Position numbers and translations under genes: made by a program. Of a stretch of DNA of 64,000 nt, positions 1 through 13,174 are shown piece after piece. Every line of letters begins with the position of its first letter. Position 1 is the stretch's first letter. The stretch covers positions 712,001 through 776,000 of the forward strand of contig JBAMJR010000272.1 in assembly GCA_038501785.1 (NCBI GenBank), in the 5' to 3' direction. The notes beneath the pieces were generated by a model. That model was given only the letters and a program-made list of their open reading frames with translations, did not search any database and was not told where the DNA came from. Source of the stretch: Myoxocephalus aenaeus. Its lineage: Eukaryota; Chordata; Actinopteri; Perciformes; Cottidae.

Positions 1-3000
1 TACTGTAACAACGTGTTACTAAACATATAAACTGTACTGTAACAACGTGTTACTAAACATATGAACTGTACTGTAACAACGTGTTAACTAAACATATGAA
101 CTGTACTGTAACAACGTGTTACTACACATATAAACTGTACTGTAACAACGTGTTACTAAACACATGAACTGTACTGTAACAACGTGTTACTACACATATG
201 AACTGTACTGTAACAATGTGTTAACTAAACATATGAACTGTACTGTAACAACGTGTTACTAAACACATGAACTGAACTGTAACAACGTGTTACTAAACAT
301 ATGAACTGTACTGTAACAATGTGTTAACTAAACATATGAACTGTACTGTAACAACGTGTTACTACACATATAAACTGTACTGTAGAAACGTGTTACGACT
401 ACATTTGAACTCTACTGTAACGTGTTACTAAACACATGAATTTACTGTAACAACGTGTTACTAAACACATGAACTGTACTGTAACAACGTGTTACTACAC
501 ATATAAACTGTACTGTAGCAACGTGTTACGACTACACATGAACTGTACTGTAACAACGTGTTACTAAACACATGAACTGTACTGTAACAACGTGTTACTA
601 AACACATGAACTGTACTGTAAAAACGTGTTACTACACATATAAACTGTACTGTAACAACGTGTTACTAAACATATGAACTGTACTGTAACAACGTGTTAC
701 TACACATATAAACTGTACTGTAACAACGTGTTACTAAACACATGAACTGTACTGTAACAACGGGTTACTAAACACATGAACTGTACTGTAACAACGTGTT
801 ACTACACATATAAACTGTACTGTAACAACGTGTTACTAAACATATGAACTGTACTGTAACAACGTGTTACTACACATATAACCTGTACTGTAACAACGTG
901 TTACTAAACACATGAACTGTACTGTAACAACGTGTTACTAAACATATGAACTGTACTGTAACAACGTGTTACTAAACACATGAACTGTACTGTAACAACG
1001 TGTTACTAAACATATGAACTGTACTGTAACAACGTGTTACAAAACATATGAACTGTACTGTAACAACGGGTTACGACTACATATGAACTGTTCTGTAACA
1101 ACGTGTTACTAAACACATGAACTGTACTGTAACAACGTGTTACTAAACATATGAACTGTACTGTAACAACGTGTTACAAAACATATGAACTGTACTGTAA
1201 CAACGGGTTACGACTACATATCAACTGTACTGTAACAACGTGTTACGACTACATTTGAACTCTACTGTAACGTGTTACTAAACACATGAATTTACTGTAA
1301 CAACGTGTTACTACACATATAAACTGTACTGTAGCAACGTGTTACGACTACATATGAACTGTACTGTAACAACGTGTTACTAAACACATGAACTGTACTG
1401 TAACAACGTGTTACGACGACATATCAACTGTACTGTAACAACGTGTTACGACTACATTTGAACTCTACTGTAACGTGTTACTAAACACATGAATTTACTG
1501 TAACAACGTGTTACGACTACATTTGAACTCTACTGTAACGTGTTACTAAACACATGAATTTACTGTAACAACGTGTTACTACACATATAAACTGTACTGT
1601 AGCAACGTGTTACGACTACACATGAACTGTACTGTAACAACGTGTTACTAAACACATGAACTGTACTGTAACAACGTGTTACTAAACATATGAACTGTAC
1701 TGTAACAACGTGTTACTAAACATATGAACTGTACTGTAACAACGTGTTACTAAACACATGAACTGTACTGTAACAACGTGTTACTACACATATAAACTGT
1801 ACTGTAGCAACGTGTTACGACTACACATGAACTGTACTGTAACAACGTGTTACTAAACACATGAACTGTACTGTAACAACGTGTTACTAAACACATGAAC
1901 TGTACTGTAACAACGTGTTACTAAACATATGAACTGTACTGTAACAACGTGTTACAAAACATATGAACTGTACTGTAACAACGGGTTACTAAACATATGA
2001 ACTGTACTGTAACAACGTGTTACTAAACATATGAACTGTACTGTAACAACGTGTTACAAAACATATGAACTGTACTGTAACAACGGGTTACGACTACATA
2101 TGAACTGTACTGTAACAACGTGTTACGACTACATATCAACTGTACTGTAACAACGTGTTACGACTACATTTGAACTCTACTGTAACGTGTTACTAAACAC
2201 ATGAATTTACTGTAACAACGTGTTACTAAACACGTGAACTGTACTGTAACAACGTGTTACTACACATATAAACTGTACTGTAGCAACGTGTTACGACTAC
2301 ATATGAACTGTACTGTAACAACGTGTTACGACTACATATCAACTGTACTGTAACAACGTGTTACTAAACATATGAACTGTACTGTAACAACGTGTTACTA
2401 AACACATGAACTGTACTGTAACAACGTGTTACTAAACACATGAACTGTACTGTAACAACGTGTTACTACACATATGAACTGTACTGTAACAACGTGTTAC
2501 TACACACATGAACTGTACTGTAACAACGTGTTACTAAACACATGAACTGTACTGTAACAACGTGTTACTACACATATGAACTGTACTGTAACAACGTGTT
2601 ACTAAACACATGAACTGTACTGTAACAACGTGTTACTACACATATGAACTGTACTGTAACAACGTGTTACTACACACATGAACTGTACTGTAACAACGTG
2701 TTACTAAACATATGAACTGTACTGTAACAACGTGTTACTAAACACATGAACTGTACTGTAACAACGTGTTACTAAACACATGAACTGTACTGTAACAACG
2801 TGTTACTAAACACATGAACTGTACTGTAACAACGTGTTACTAAACACATGAACTGTACTGTAACAACGTGTTACTACACATATGAACTGTACTGTAACAA
2901 CGTGTTACTAAACACATGAACTGTACTGTAACAACGTGTTACTAAACACATGAACTGTACTGTAACAACGTGTTACTACACATATGAACTGTACTGTAAC

Positions 3001-3797
3001 AACGTGTTACTAAACACATGAACTGTACTGTAACAACGTGTTACTAAACATATGAACTGTACTGTAACAACGTGTTACTAAACACATGAACTGTACTGTA
3101 ACAACGTGTTACTAAACACATGAACTGTACTGTAACAACGTGTTACGACTACATTTGAACTCTACTGTAACAACGTGTTACTAAACACATGAACTGTACT
3201 GTAACAACGTGTTACGACTACATTTGAACTCTACTGTAACGTGTTACTAAACACATGAATTTACTGTAACAACGTGTTACTAAACACATGAACTGTACTG
3301 TAACAACGTGTTACTACACATATAAACTGTACTGTAGCAACGTGTTACTAAACACATGAACTGTACTGTAACAACGTGTTACTAAACATATGAACTGTAC
3401 TGTAACAACGTGTTACTAAACACATGAACTGTACTGTAACAACGTGTTACTAAACATATGAACTGTACTGTAACAACGTGTTACTAAACACATGAACTGT
3501 ACTGTAACAACGTGTTACTAAACACATGAACTGTACTGTAACAACGTGTTACTAAACACATGAACTGTACTGTAACAACGTGTTACTAAACACATAAACT
3601 GTACTGTAACAACGTGTTACTAAACACATGAACTGTACTGTAACAACGTGTTACTAAACACATAAACTGTACTGTAACAACGTGTTACTAAACACATGAA
3701 CTGTACTGTAACAACGTGTTACTAAACACATAAACTGTACTGTAACAACGTGTTACTAAACACATGAACTGTACTGTAACAACGTGTTACTAAACAA
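1..3797. repeat. 34-bp minisatellite/satellite array, truncated by window start
   Basis: Roughly 110 head-to-tail copies of a unit of about 34 bp built around the core GTAACAACGTGTTAC, followed by a variable spacer (CTAAACACATGA, CTACACATATAA or GACTACATTTGA). The core is an imperfect palindrome: 6-base arms GTAACA and TGTTAC around ACG. A shortened variant lacking AACAAC recurs, for example near 412, 1264, 1464, 1528, 2178 and 3235, usually with the same neighbours, which points to higher-order duplication. The array is already in progress at base 1. It has stops in all frames and I see no gene in it. Confidence 0.97.
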
Positions 3798-5388
3798 AAG
3801 ATGTGCCAGATTTAGTTCACAGCTCTGGGATGTAAGTGTTTACGAGGATTAATCCCTGCCAATTAATCCCTTCTATGATCATCGAACAGCTGGATATGTT
3901 AAATGACCAAAAGTATAGAAACCTGTCTGAGAACAATGTTTTTTAATCGCTTTACCCCAGTGTCCCAGTCATTTGTTGTTCTCAAGCTCTTATTATTATT
4001 TTACACTCCAAAGTTTACTTTTCTTTCTATATCTGCTGTGTCTTCTGTTCCTGAGCATCTACACGTAAAAGCTGAACCAAAACCGGCATTTCTTCTGGCA
4101 TGCGAACACCACATGAGGATAAGTGGCAACCGACTGTACTGAGGGAGTTCAGCGATGCGTAAAGATGACGGAATGAAGGCATTCCATGCAACCACACAGT
4201 CCACGCTGCTGCTGCTTTGCTTTGCTCTCACGGTACAGAAGTTGCTCATCAGGTGGTTCACACACCTGAGAGCATGGGCAACATGTGAGCGGGTGTCTGG
4301 CATGAGAGGACCTCGGGCTAGAACCACACGCCAGCTGGTGTGGAGTCATAGTTGTGGAGGTTTTGTATATCACTTGACAGGGAACTCCAACAGGACACAC
4401 AATCTTCTGTTTCTGTGTTTTCCAAAGCGAGGTAGCCAGACCTCTGCTGACCTTTGTCTGAATGTCTCTTGGTTGTGGAGGATACATCTGAAAGTTTACT
4501 TTAATGTGCTTTGTTGACAGAAACTTAGCTCAAGATGAGAAAATAATACAATCACCTTTAAATATAAAATAAAACAGAAGGTTTGGGCTGGAATCTGTAT
4601 CATTTATGACATGTTTTCTATTTCAGCCAACAAATAAGGAAACATGTTTTGATTTGCCATTTGCAAAGGGCACTCCCTCGGACCTAAAGGGCAGTCGCCT
4701 TCGTGCCCCAGACCTCCGACGCCCACCCATCCAGCCATAACTCCATGTGGGGCTGATATCATAAACAACAATAAATACATGAGAGGTGACACCGAGAGGT
4801 CACAGTGTCTGCAGGTGCATGGAGCGTAAAAGCATCAGGGTCTTCCTCAGAAGATAAACTAGCTAACTTGTTCATATACATTTCCATGTCAGAAAAAGGG
4901 TTTATAGTATTTGTTTAATTAAAAGGCACACAGAATAAGCCATGCAATACACTAATTGGCTAATAGACCACAGTTGTAGCGTTCCATAATTATGTGGATG
5001 TCTAAACTCTGGGTTATTTACGAGCAGAGGACATTGTGCCGAGAAGAGGATGGTTAGTCAGAGCAACAGCAAACAGGAGGGAAACCAACTAAGTCTATAA
5101 TCCTTGAGAATTCATTCATGGGCTTGAAAGTCGATGCCCGTTTCTCCGGAGAATTCAAAAACCAAAGCACACGATTAAAAAGCTCTTTAGCATCAAGGAT
5201 GTAACCTCACTGTCAGTTAGAGTCCGATCTGAGATCGATAACTCACGAGCTGCACCTTCAAAAAGTTATACATTATAATGAGTTCAGCCAACGCACATGG
5301 AACCCAGAGACCCTCAAGAACAGCAGCTCAGCACAGCAGAGACCTGGAGGACGAGGATCCTCCAGGTCAACGCTCTGTAACACTACAT
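3798..5388. other. Unique sequence without a recognisable gene
   Basis: About 1.6 kb of non-repetitive sequence. Overlapping short open frames of 60-120 codons lie on both strands between 3903 and 4517, but none resembles a family I recognise and none has convincing splice sites. It is most likely intergenic. Confidence 0.6.
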
Positions 5389-5703
5389 GTAGGCCTCGGG
5401 GTGTGGTTGGGTGTAGTTGGGTGTGAACAGGTGTGATTGGGTGTGAATGGGTGTGGTAGGGTGTGATTGGGTGTGAATGGGTGTGGTAGGGTGTGAACGG
5501 GCGTGGTTGGGTGTGGATGGGTGTGGTAGGGTGTGGTAGGGTGTGAATGGGTGTGGTAGGGTGTGAACAGGTGTGAATGGGTGTGGTAGGGTGTGAATGG
5601 GTGTGGTAGGGTGTGAATGGGTGTGGTAGGGTGTAGTTGGGTGTGAATGGGTGTAGTTGGGTGTGGTTGGGTGTGAATGGGTGTGAATGGGTGTGGTTGG
5701 TGA
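5389..5703. repeat. Decamer minisatellite GGGTGTGGTN/GGGTGTGAAT
   Basis: About 31 copies of a 10-bp unit, GGGTGTGGTA, GGGTGTGGTT, GGGTGTGAAT or GGGTGTAGTT. The 184-codon minus-strand open frame across it (His-Thr-Pro repeats) is a by-product of the repeat. The reverse complement of the commonest unit contains CCACACCC, a KLF-type CACCC box. Confidence 0.95.
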
Positions 5704-5982
5704 CGTGTAGATGCTCCTGATGGGAGGAGCTACCATGCACCCCCATCAGGAGCTCAGGGAGACATTTGGGGTCGAGCGTCTCTGCCTCAAGGACACGTGG
5801 ACGTGGACGAGCGGAGCTGGGGATCAAACCCTGAAGCTCAGGTACTAAACATCAACCTCTTCCTGTTTGCAGAGAGCTCACAGAACAACAGCAGGGAAAT
5901 CAATGCAGCCCATAACTGACAATAGCCAAACGTGAACATTCATGTTTCAACATTAGGTTAATTAACAGCAAGGACACACCAC

Positions 5983-6016
<34 letters not shown>

Positions 6017-6747
6017 CACAAATGATCATTTAGGGAAGTTACTCCTCATAATAAACCAAACCAATGCATTGTCAGCACAGAGAAACAGCCAGTAGTTCAT
6101 GTAGTACATCCAGAGAAGTACTCCTCATACAGAATGGCCCCGTTCAGAATATATTATAGAATCAGAATTGAATTATTAAGGTATCACTTTAATGTTGCCG
6201 CTGGTAAAGGTGGGGCTCATTGAAATGCTTTCATAAAGCCTAGTAGCTTGTGATTTCCTCCTCTTGGATACAAAGTCTAATCTTATAGGAATAATCCCTA
6301 ATTAGTCTCACAGTGAAATGTATTCTCTGACCCATCCTTAGTATTTTAAGGAGCAGTGAAGCGCTCAGGGAGCAATTTAGGTTTCACATTATATTTTCTA
6401 TTAATAATCTAAATGAACAGCACACAGTGGCAATTGGCACAAAGACATCCATACACTGTCTATTCAAATAAGAAATAAGAAATCTAGGAGAGAATATGAC
6501 CATTTAAAATCAGGACGTATATATTTACAGATCAGCAGCACAGGTGCAACAATGTGGAACAACTCCAAAATAACTACACAATAACTACCAAATAACTGCT
6601 AAATAATTACCCAATAACTACTAAATAACTGTGTTATTACTAGGTAACGCTGTATGATCTCCTTTTGGAGGAAAGATACTAAATGGTTTGTTGATAATTG
6701 CTGACGCCGATGGGTTCTGTTGGAAAGTCTCTTTTCCTGTTTCAGTG
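5704..6747. other. Gene-free sequence with an (AAT)n microsatellite
   Basis: AT-rich non-coding sequence. An (AAT)n tract of about 30 bp lies at 5984-6014. Near 6570-6630 a short AT-rich stretch repeats CCAAATAACTAC-like words. No gene is visible. Confidence 0.6.
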
Positions 6748-8200
6748 GATGAAGCGGTGCTAACAAGTGCACGACCTCTGATATGAAGCGATGCTAACAA
6801 GTGCACGACCTCTGATATGAAGCGATACTAACAAGTGCACGACCTCTGATATGAAGCGATGCTAACAAGTGCACGACCTCTGATATGAAGCGATACTAAC
6901 AAGTGCACGACCTCTGATATGAAGCGATACTAACAAGTGCACGACCTCTGATATGAAGCGATGCTAACAAGTGCACGACCTCTGATATGAAGCGGTGCTT
7001 AACAAGTGCACGACCTCTGATATGAAGCGATGCTAACAAGTGCACGACCTCTGATATGAAGCGATGCTAACAAGTGCACGACCTCTGATATGAAGCGGTG
7101 CTTAACAAGTGCACGACCTCTGATATGAAGCGGTGCTTAACAAGTGCACGACCTCTGATATGAAGCGATGCTAACAAGTGCACGACCTCTGATATGAAGC
7201 GATGCTAACAAGTGCACGACCTCTGATATGAAGCGGTGCTTAACAAGTGCACGACCTCTGATATGAAGCGGTGCTTAACAAGTGCACGACCTCTGATATG
7301 AAGCGGTGCTAACAAGTGCACGACCTCTGATATGAAGCGGTGCTAACAAGTGCACGACCTCTGATATGAAGCGATGCTAACAAGTGCACGACCTCTGATA
7401 TGAAGCGGTGCTTAACAAGTGCACGACCTCTGATATGAAGCGGTGCTTAACAAGTGCACGACCTCTGATATGAAGCGGTGCTTAACAAGTGCACGACCTC
7501 TGATATGAAGCGGTGCTTAACAAGTGCACGACCTCTGATATGAAGCGATGCTAACAAGTGCACGACCTCTGATATGAAGCGGTGCTTAACAAGTGCACGA
7601 CCTCTGATATGAAGCGGTGCTTAACAAGTGCACGACCTCTGATATGAAGCGGTGCTTAACAAGTGCACGACCTCTGATATGAAGCGGTGCTAACAAGTGC
7701 ACGACCTCTGATATGAAGCGGTGCTTAACAAGTGCACGACCTCTGATATGAAGCGGTGCTTAACAAGTGCACGACCTCTGATATGAAGCGGTGCTTAACA
7801 AGTGCACGACCTCTGATATGAAGCGGTGCTTAACAAGTGCACGACCTCTGATATGAAGCGGTGCTAACAAGTGCACGACCTCTGATATGAAGCGGTGCTT
7901 AACAAGTGCACGACCTCTGATATGAAGCGGTGCTTAACAAGTGCACGACCTCTGATATGAAGCGGTGCTTAACAAGTGCACGACCTCTGATATGAAGCGG
8001 TGCTAACAAGTGCACGACCTCTGATATGAAGCGGTGCTTAACAAGTGCACGACCTCTGATATGAAGCGGTGCTTAACAAGTGCACGACCTCTGATATGAA
8101 GCGGTGCTTAACAAGTGCACGACCTCTGATATGAAGCGGTGCTAACAAGTGCACAACCTCTGATATGAAGCGGTGCTTAACAAGTGCACGACCTCTGATG
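6748..8200. repeat. 34/35-bp minisatellite
   Basis: About 42 copies of a unit with the shared core AACAAGTGCACGACCTCTGA. Copies come in a 34-bp form (GATGCTAAC or GGTGCTAAC) and a 35-bp form with an extra T (GGTGCTTAAC). The 5' part is enriched for the GATGC type and the 3' part is almost all GGTGCTTAAC. That gradient suggests directional homogenisation of the array. Confidence 0.96.
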
Positions 8201-8349
8201 ATTAGTTTATCACATCTGCAGCCAGCGTTCTGTGTTTGTGTGTGGACAGATTATCCTGCTCATTCAGAATGTATTCCTTCCAGATAAGATGGAACCCAAC
8301 TTTCATATCTGTTCTCAGACATGCCAAAGATGCTCTTCCATTGTGTTCA

Positions 8350-8678
8350 TAATAATAATAATAATAATAATAATACATTGTATTTGTATTGCACTTTATA
8401 TTTGAGCAATCTCAAAGTGCTACAGAGCAGAATAAAACAAGAGCATCTTTAAGATATATTTAAAAGCAAAGCCCATAAAAGATATTTTAGCAGTAAGCTT
8501 TCTTAAAGAGGTGAGTTTTCAGGTCACGTTTAAAAGCCTCTGCAGTCTGTGGGGCCCTCAGATGGTCGGGGAGGGTATTCCACAGCCTCGGAGCTGCAGA
8601 GGAAAAGGCCCGATCGCCCATAGTGCGGAGCTTGGTTCTGGGGACTTGGAGGGTATTGGAGGGACATCTCCTGTCAGT
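8350..8678 (-). mobile_element. 3' fragment of an L2/CR1-like non-LTR retrotransposon
   Basis: On the minus strand, 8678-8487 encodes about 63 residues with the end of a reverse-transcriptase ORF typical of fish L2/CR1-like LINEs: RTMGDRAFSSAAPRLWNTLP, then LRAPQTAEAFKRDLKTHLFK and a stop. It is followed by a short 3' UTR ending in the familiar tail AAAGTGCAATACAAATACAA and an (ATT)n run at 8350-8374. The open frame extends upstream to 8921, but that part shows no RT similarity I recognise. It is a 5'-truncated, inactive copy. Which LINE clade it belongs to is my inference from memory of such tails. Confidence 0.75.
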
Positions 8679-9473
8679 CCCCACAAACAAGACGTGTACT
8701 ATGAAGTGTAGCAGCTGGAGAGCTGGCAGACCCTCACAAGCTGCTCTTCTGCCTGGAGGGAGGGAACTGTGCATGCTGGTTAATGCCGCATCCTTCTCCA
8801 TGTTGCATGTGCGTGGTTGGACAAGTGGCTGCTGCATGGAGAGGTGCAGATGCCTCATTGTTGGTGATGAAACCAGTGGGTCTGATGGTGTGTGCATTCT
8901 GTGGTGTGGTGGTGATGCCATCCTCCTGATGTGTCACCCCAAGCTCATACATGTATGCATGAACACCAGTAGGAATGTAAATAATGGACATGCTACGGTA
9001 GAAAGTACAATCGTTTTGGTGATCAACTTCAATGATTTTCCACGTGCGCATGTGAACAGGGTGGGGCGTGACCACGAGCATCATGGGTGGAGCGATGTCG
9101 CCACCTTCTGGAGGCAGAACACACTGACACTGGGTCGCGTGTTTGACCCTCAGGGTCACACACCTCTGATGTTTCTGCTTAAAGTAAGTGAGTAAAGACC
9201 GGTAGCCTCAGGAGGCCTGCAGCACTGAGCCCTGATGAGAAGTCCTCTGACTGACAACTCCTGTTTCATCTGCTGGAATCTTAACAATCTTAAATGAACC
9301 CTTACATAAGTTCTTTATTTTCATTTTTCCAGATGAGCACAGAGATATGATTTCAACTCAATTTGCATAATGACAAAATGTTGTCTTCAGTGCAGTGCAT
9401 CAGGCCTCAGACCAAAGTTCACTAAGCTCCTCCTCCTGGACCATTAAATCAGTCTCTAATTATATGGCAAGAA

Positions 9474-9475
<2 letters not shown>
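8679..9475. other. Sequence without a recognisable gene
   Basis: A 190-codon plus-strand frame (8623-9195) and a 141-codon minus-strand frame (8734-9159) overlap here. Neither shows a known domain, and the plus frame begins inside the LINE fragment. The stretch may be older, unrecognised repeat sequence. No gene is called. Confidence 0.5.

Positions 9476-9563
<88 letters not shown>
9476..9563. repeat. (TG)n microsatellite, about 44 dinucleotides
   Basis: Uninterrupted GT/TG run of 88 bp. The Val-Cys repeat frame across it is not a protein. Confidence 0.98.
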
Positions 9564-9565
<2 letters not shown>

Positions 9566-9731
9566 AGCCTGTGGAGGTCTGGCCCTTTCCAGGTGAACCC
9601 GCCTCTCGCCCCATGTCTGCCATAAAGGTTTATAAGCGTTACAGATTATGATCTTTCCACATCATCCACGTTTAATGCGGTTATGAAAAGATGTTTCATT
9701 TCCTCGTGTGAGCATGAGCTGATACTGCTTA

Positions 9732-10805
9732 TCACATGCACACTCACATGCACAGTCACACTCACATGCACAGTCACATGCACAGTCACAGTCACATGCA
9801 CACTCACATGCACAGTCACACTCACATGCACAGTCACATGCACAGTCACAGTCACATGCACAGTCACATGCACAGTCACACTCACATGCACAGTCACATG
9901 CACAGTCACATGCACAGTCACACTCACACTCACATGCACAGTCACATGCACAGTCACACTCACATGCACAGTCACATGCACAGTCACAGTCACACTCACA
10001 TGCACAGTCACATGCACAGTCACACTCACATGCACAGTCACATGCACAGTCACACTCACATGCACAGTCACATGCACAGTCACATGCACAGTCACATGCA
10101 CAGTCACAATCACATGCACAGTCACAGTCACATGCACAGTCACATGCACAGTCACAATCACATGCACAGTCACACTCACATGCACAGTCACATGCACAGT
10201 CACACTCACATGCACACTCACATGCACAGTCACATGCACAGTCACAGTCACAATCACATGCACAATCACATGCACAGTCACATGCACAGTCACACTCACA
10301 ATCACATGCACGGTCACAGTCACATGCACAATCACATGCACAGTCACATGCACTGTCACACTCACAATCACATGCACGGTCACATGCACTGTCACACTCA
10401 CAATCACATGCACAGTCACATGCACTGTCACACTCACAATCACATGCACGGTCACATGCACAGTCACAATCACATGCACAGTCACATGCACAGTCACATG
10501 CACAGTCACAATCACATGCACAGTCACATGCACAATCACATGCACAATCACATGCACTGTCACAATCACAGTCACATGCACAATCACAGTCACATGCACA
10601 GTCACAATCACATGCACAGTCACATGCACAATCACATGCACTGTCACACTCACAATCACATGCACAGTCACATGCACAATCACATGCACTGTCACACTCA
10701 CAATCACATGCACAGTCACACTCACAATCACATGCACAATCACAGTCACATGCACAGTCACACTCACATGCACAATCACATGCACAACCACAGTCACAGT
10801 CACAG
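9732..10805. repeat. Hexamer-based minisatellite CACATG/CACAGT/CACACT/CACAAT
   Basis: About 179 hexamers of the form CACA-TG, CACA-GT, CACA-CT, CACA-AT and rarer CACGGT or CACTGT, mostly alternating CACATG with another type. CACAAT and CACTGT types are confined to the 3' half, so the array has two sub-domains. Open frames on both strands (about 400 codons, His-Met-His-Ser or Val-His-Val-Thr) come only from the six-base periodicity. Confidence 0.96.
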
Positions 10806-11327
10806 GTTTTTTCTTAGCTCACTATTTCAATGGAAAAGGACAAAGTGCATCCAGTTGTCCTCTCACCTGGTTGGGCGGGAGGCGTTGCTAAACACAGAGG
10901 AGCTATATCTCTGCATATGAAATACATCTGCATGGATAACAGAGACACGTTTCTCTGTGAGGTTCAAGGACCAACACTCAAGTCAAACAGCCTGAGAGCA
11001 TTGTCCTCCTGCAGTGATGCGACCAGACCGCCTGGTGACGTCCTCATTGAAATACAACAGAATGAACACGATGGTGTGCCAGTGTGTTCTTCTGGGTTCC
11101 AGCACATGAGGGTAAGGGACATGAAATGGCGGAGAGAGCAGCAAAAGAAGCCGGAGAGAGTAGTGGCTCAAAAGTTGAAGTCAACTTCAGTCAGTCAGAG
11201 ACCAAGGGGATTATTAAAATGAGGTTAAAGGAAAGGAGGAAGAAGAAATGAGAGGATGATGTTGTTCAGAGTCCAGAGGAAAGAGGAGGAGATGAGCAGG
11301 AACCAGGAGAGAGGAAACGCTAAAGAC
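10806..11327. other. Sequence without a recognisable gene
   Basis: Open frames on both strands are short (130 codons plus, 62 minus) and show no known domain. The sequence becomes purine-rich (GAGAGG words) toward the next array. Confidence 0.5.
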
Positions 11328-11585
11328 AGAGGTCCAGTCTCACCTGAAGGACTCAGAGGTCCAGTCTCACCTGAAGGGTCACAGACTCAGAGGTCCAGTC
11401 TCACCTGAAGGACTCAGAGGTCCAGTCTCACCTGAAGGACTCAGAGGTCCAGTCTCACCTGAAGGACTCAGAGGTCCAGTCTCACCTGAAGGGTCACAGA
11501 CTCAGAGGTCCAGTCTCACCTGAAGGACTCAGAGGTCCAGTCTCACCTGAAGGACTCAGAGGTCCAGTCTCACCTGAAGGGTCAC
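11328..11585. repeat. 27-bp minisatellite with a longer variant
   Basis: Copies share AGAGGTCCAGTCTCACCTGA, then either AGGACTC or the longer AGGGTCACAGACTC. Nine units lie in tandem. Confidence 0.93.
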
Positions 11586-12132
11586 GTTGAGGCTCCTCTA
11601 CTCCGTGAGGGTTTGGTTCTGTCCCTCTGTCACATCGTAGAGGGTTTGAGTCTCAGACATGTTGACCCTTTATGAACCCTTTCCCTAAGTCAGCATTAGA
11701 TGCCGACTTTGCTCAAGGGAATTACCCACAATTCATAGCAATGTGACGTTAACAAGCATCCCAATGGAAGCATGGAGACGTAAACAAAGAGGCACATGAA
11801 AAAATACCTTTACACTACAACAGTACGGATTAAAGATGGAACATAAAAACACATGAAATCAGAGGAATGCAAGCAGAGATTATTTATAATATTTATTTGC
11901 ATTCATCAAACATTTCGTTTTGACAAAACGAGTAAATAGATCATTTAAAATGACTTCTCATCTCGTGAGGAAGACGTTCAAATCAGTGAATAAAAAGTAT
12001 AAAATAAATACACAATTGTACACAATATGTTGTTATGTAATCACGTGATGTGTTGCAGCAAAGTGCTGTCATTCATATTCACACCATCAAGCCTGAAGCC
12101 TCTCAACTCAACCAGGTAGAGGTGATCAGTGA
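11586..12132. other. Non-coding sequence, nothing recognised
   Basis: AT-rich, with no significant open frame, repeat or RNA gene that I can see. Confidence 0.6.
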
Positions 12133-12622
12133 GTCCTGAGGGTTCAGGTCTGAGGGTTAGGTCTGAGGGGTTAGGTCTGAGGGTTCAGGTCTGAGGGGTT
12201 AGGTCTGAGGGGTTAGGTCTGAGGGTTCAGGTCTGAGGGGTTAGGTCTGAGGGTTCAGGTCTGAGGGGTTAGGTCTGAGGGGTTAGGTCTGAGGGTTCAG
12301 GTCTGAGGGTTCAGGTCTGAGGGTTCAGGTCTGAGGGGTTAGGTCTGAGGGTTCAGGTCTGCGGGGTTAGGTCTGAGGGTTCAGGTCTGAGGGGTTAGGT
12401 CTGAGGGTTCAGGTCTGAGGGTTCAGGTCTGAGGGGTTAGGTCTGAGGGGTTAGGTCTGAGGGTTCAGGTCTGCGGGGTTAGGTCTGAGGGTTCAGGTCT
12501 GAGGGGTTAGGTCTGAGGGTTCAGGTCTGAGGGGTTAGGTCTGAGGGGTTAGGTCTGAGGGTTCAGGTCTGAGGGTTCAGGTCTGAGGGTTCAGGTCTGA
12601 GGGTTCAGGTCTGAGGGGTTAG
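12133..12622. repeat. 14/15-bp G-rich minisatellite
   Basis: About 35 copies alternating GAGGGTTCAGGTCT and GAGGGGTTAGGTCT, with a few GCGGGG variants. Runs of three to four G at 14-bp spacing could fold into G-quadruplexes. GGGTTAGG resembles telomeric sequence, but the TTAGGG period is absent. Confidence 0.94.
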
Positions 12623-12732
12623 GGGGACATTGGGACTGAGCCTTAGATTTGGACACACTGGGCTGAACGACATGCTACGCATAATAGGAAAAACCCGACA
12701 CGGGCAGATGGGAGTATTGTGTTCAGGAAGAA

Positions 12733-12868
12733 ACAATAGAAGACATATTCTACTGTCAGGTATGAGGATGAAGGAGACAATAGAAGACATATTCTACTGT
12801 CAGGTATGAGGATGAAGGAGACAATAGAAGACATATTCTACTGTCAGGTATGAGGATGAAGGAGACAG
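12733..12868. repeat. Three tandem copies of a 44-bp unit
   Basis: ACAATAGAAGACATATTCTA recurs at about 12733, 12777 and 12821 (period 44), each time followed by CTGTCAGGTATGAGGATGAA. A small, recent local duplication. Confidence 0.92.
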
Positions 12869-12990
12869 GTGGATATGAAGTGTGTTCTGCAAGGTCGGTG
12901 CTATCAAGCACTATTAGAATATGAGCCCTGGTTTATTTGTTTATTTGTTTTGGTTGGTTCATGTTGGTTTGGTTTGGTTTGCTGAAGTTA

Positions 12991-13001
12991 TACATATATA
13001 A

Positions 13002-13067
<66 letters not shown>

Positions 13068-13077
13068 GCATATATAG
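12991..13077. repeat. (AT)n microsatellite
   Basis: TA/AT-rich run with AAATATATAT interruptions, followed by TTG-rich sequence. Confidence 0.95.
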
Positions 13078-13174
13078 TTGTTGTTGTTTTGTTGTTGGTT
13101 GTTATTTGTTGTTTTATTTAGTAGTGTTATTTGTGGATAGGGCCAGTGCTAGACTGTCTGATCCACACTCCATA

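Noticed and set aside
1..3797. CRISPR-like array
   Set aside because: The spacer part is itself repeated in a few variants. There are no unique spacers and no cas genes, and the context is a vertebrate genome.
4001..4517. Overlapping 100-120-codon frames on both strands
   Set aside because: No domain, splice border or similarity that I can recognise. Three frames overlap, as expected in GC-balanced non-coding sequence.
9095..9115. Third CTCF-type motif (minus strand, CCAGAAGGTGGCGA)
   Set aside because: Two mismatches to the core consensus, so it is not reported as a site.
9646..10920. His-Met-rich protein resembling metal-binding or His-rich proteins
   Set aside because: The hexamer repeat keeps two frames open on the plus strand and one on the minus, and the neighbouring unique codons show no gene.
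12133..12622. Interstitial telomeric repeat
   Set aside because: GGGTTAGG words occur, but the period is 14/15 bp and TTAGGG is never in tandem.
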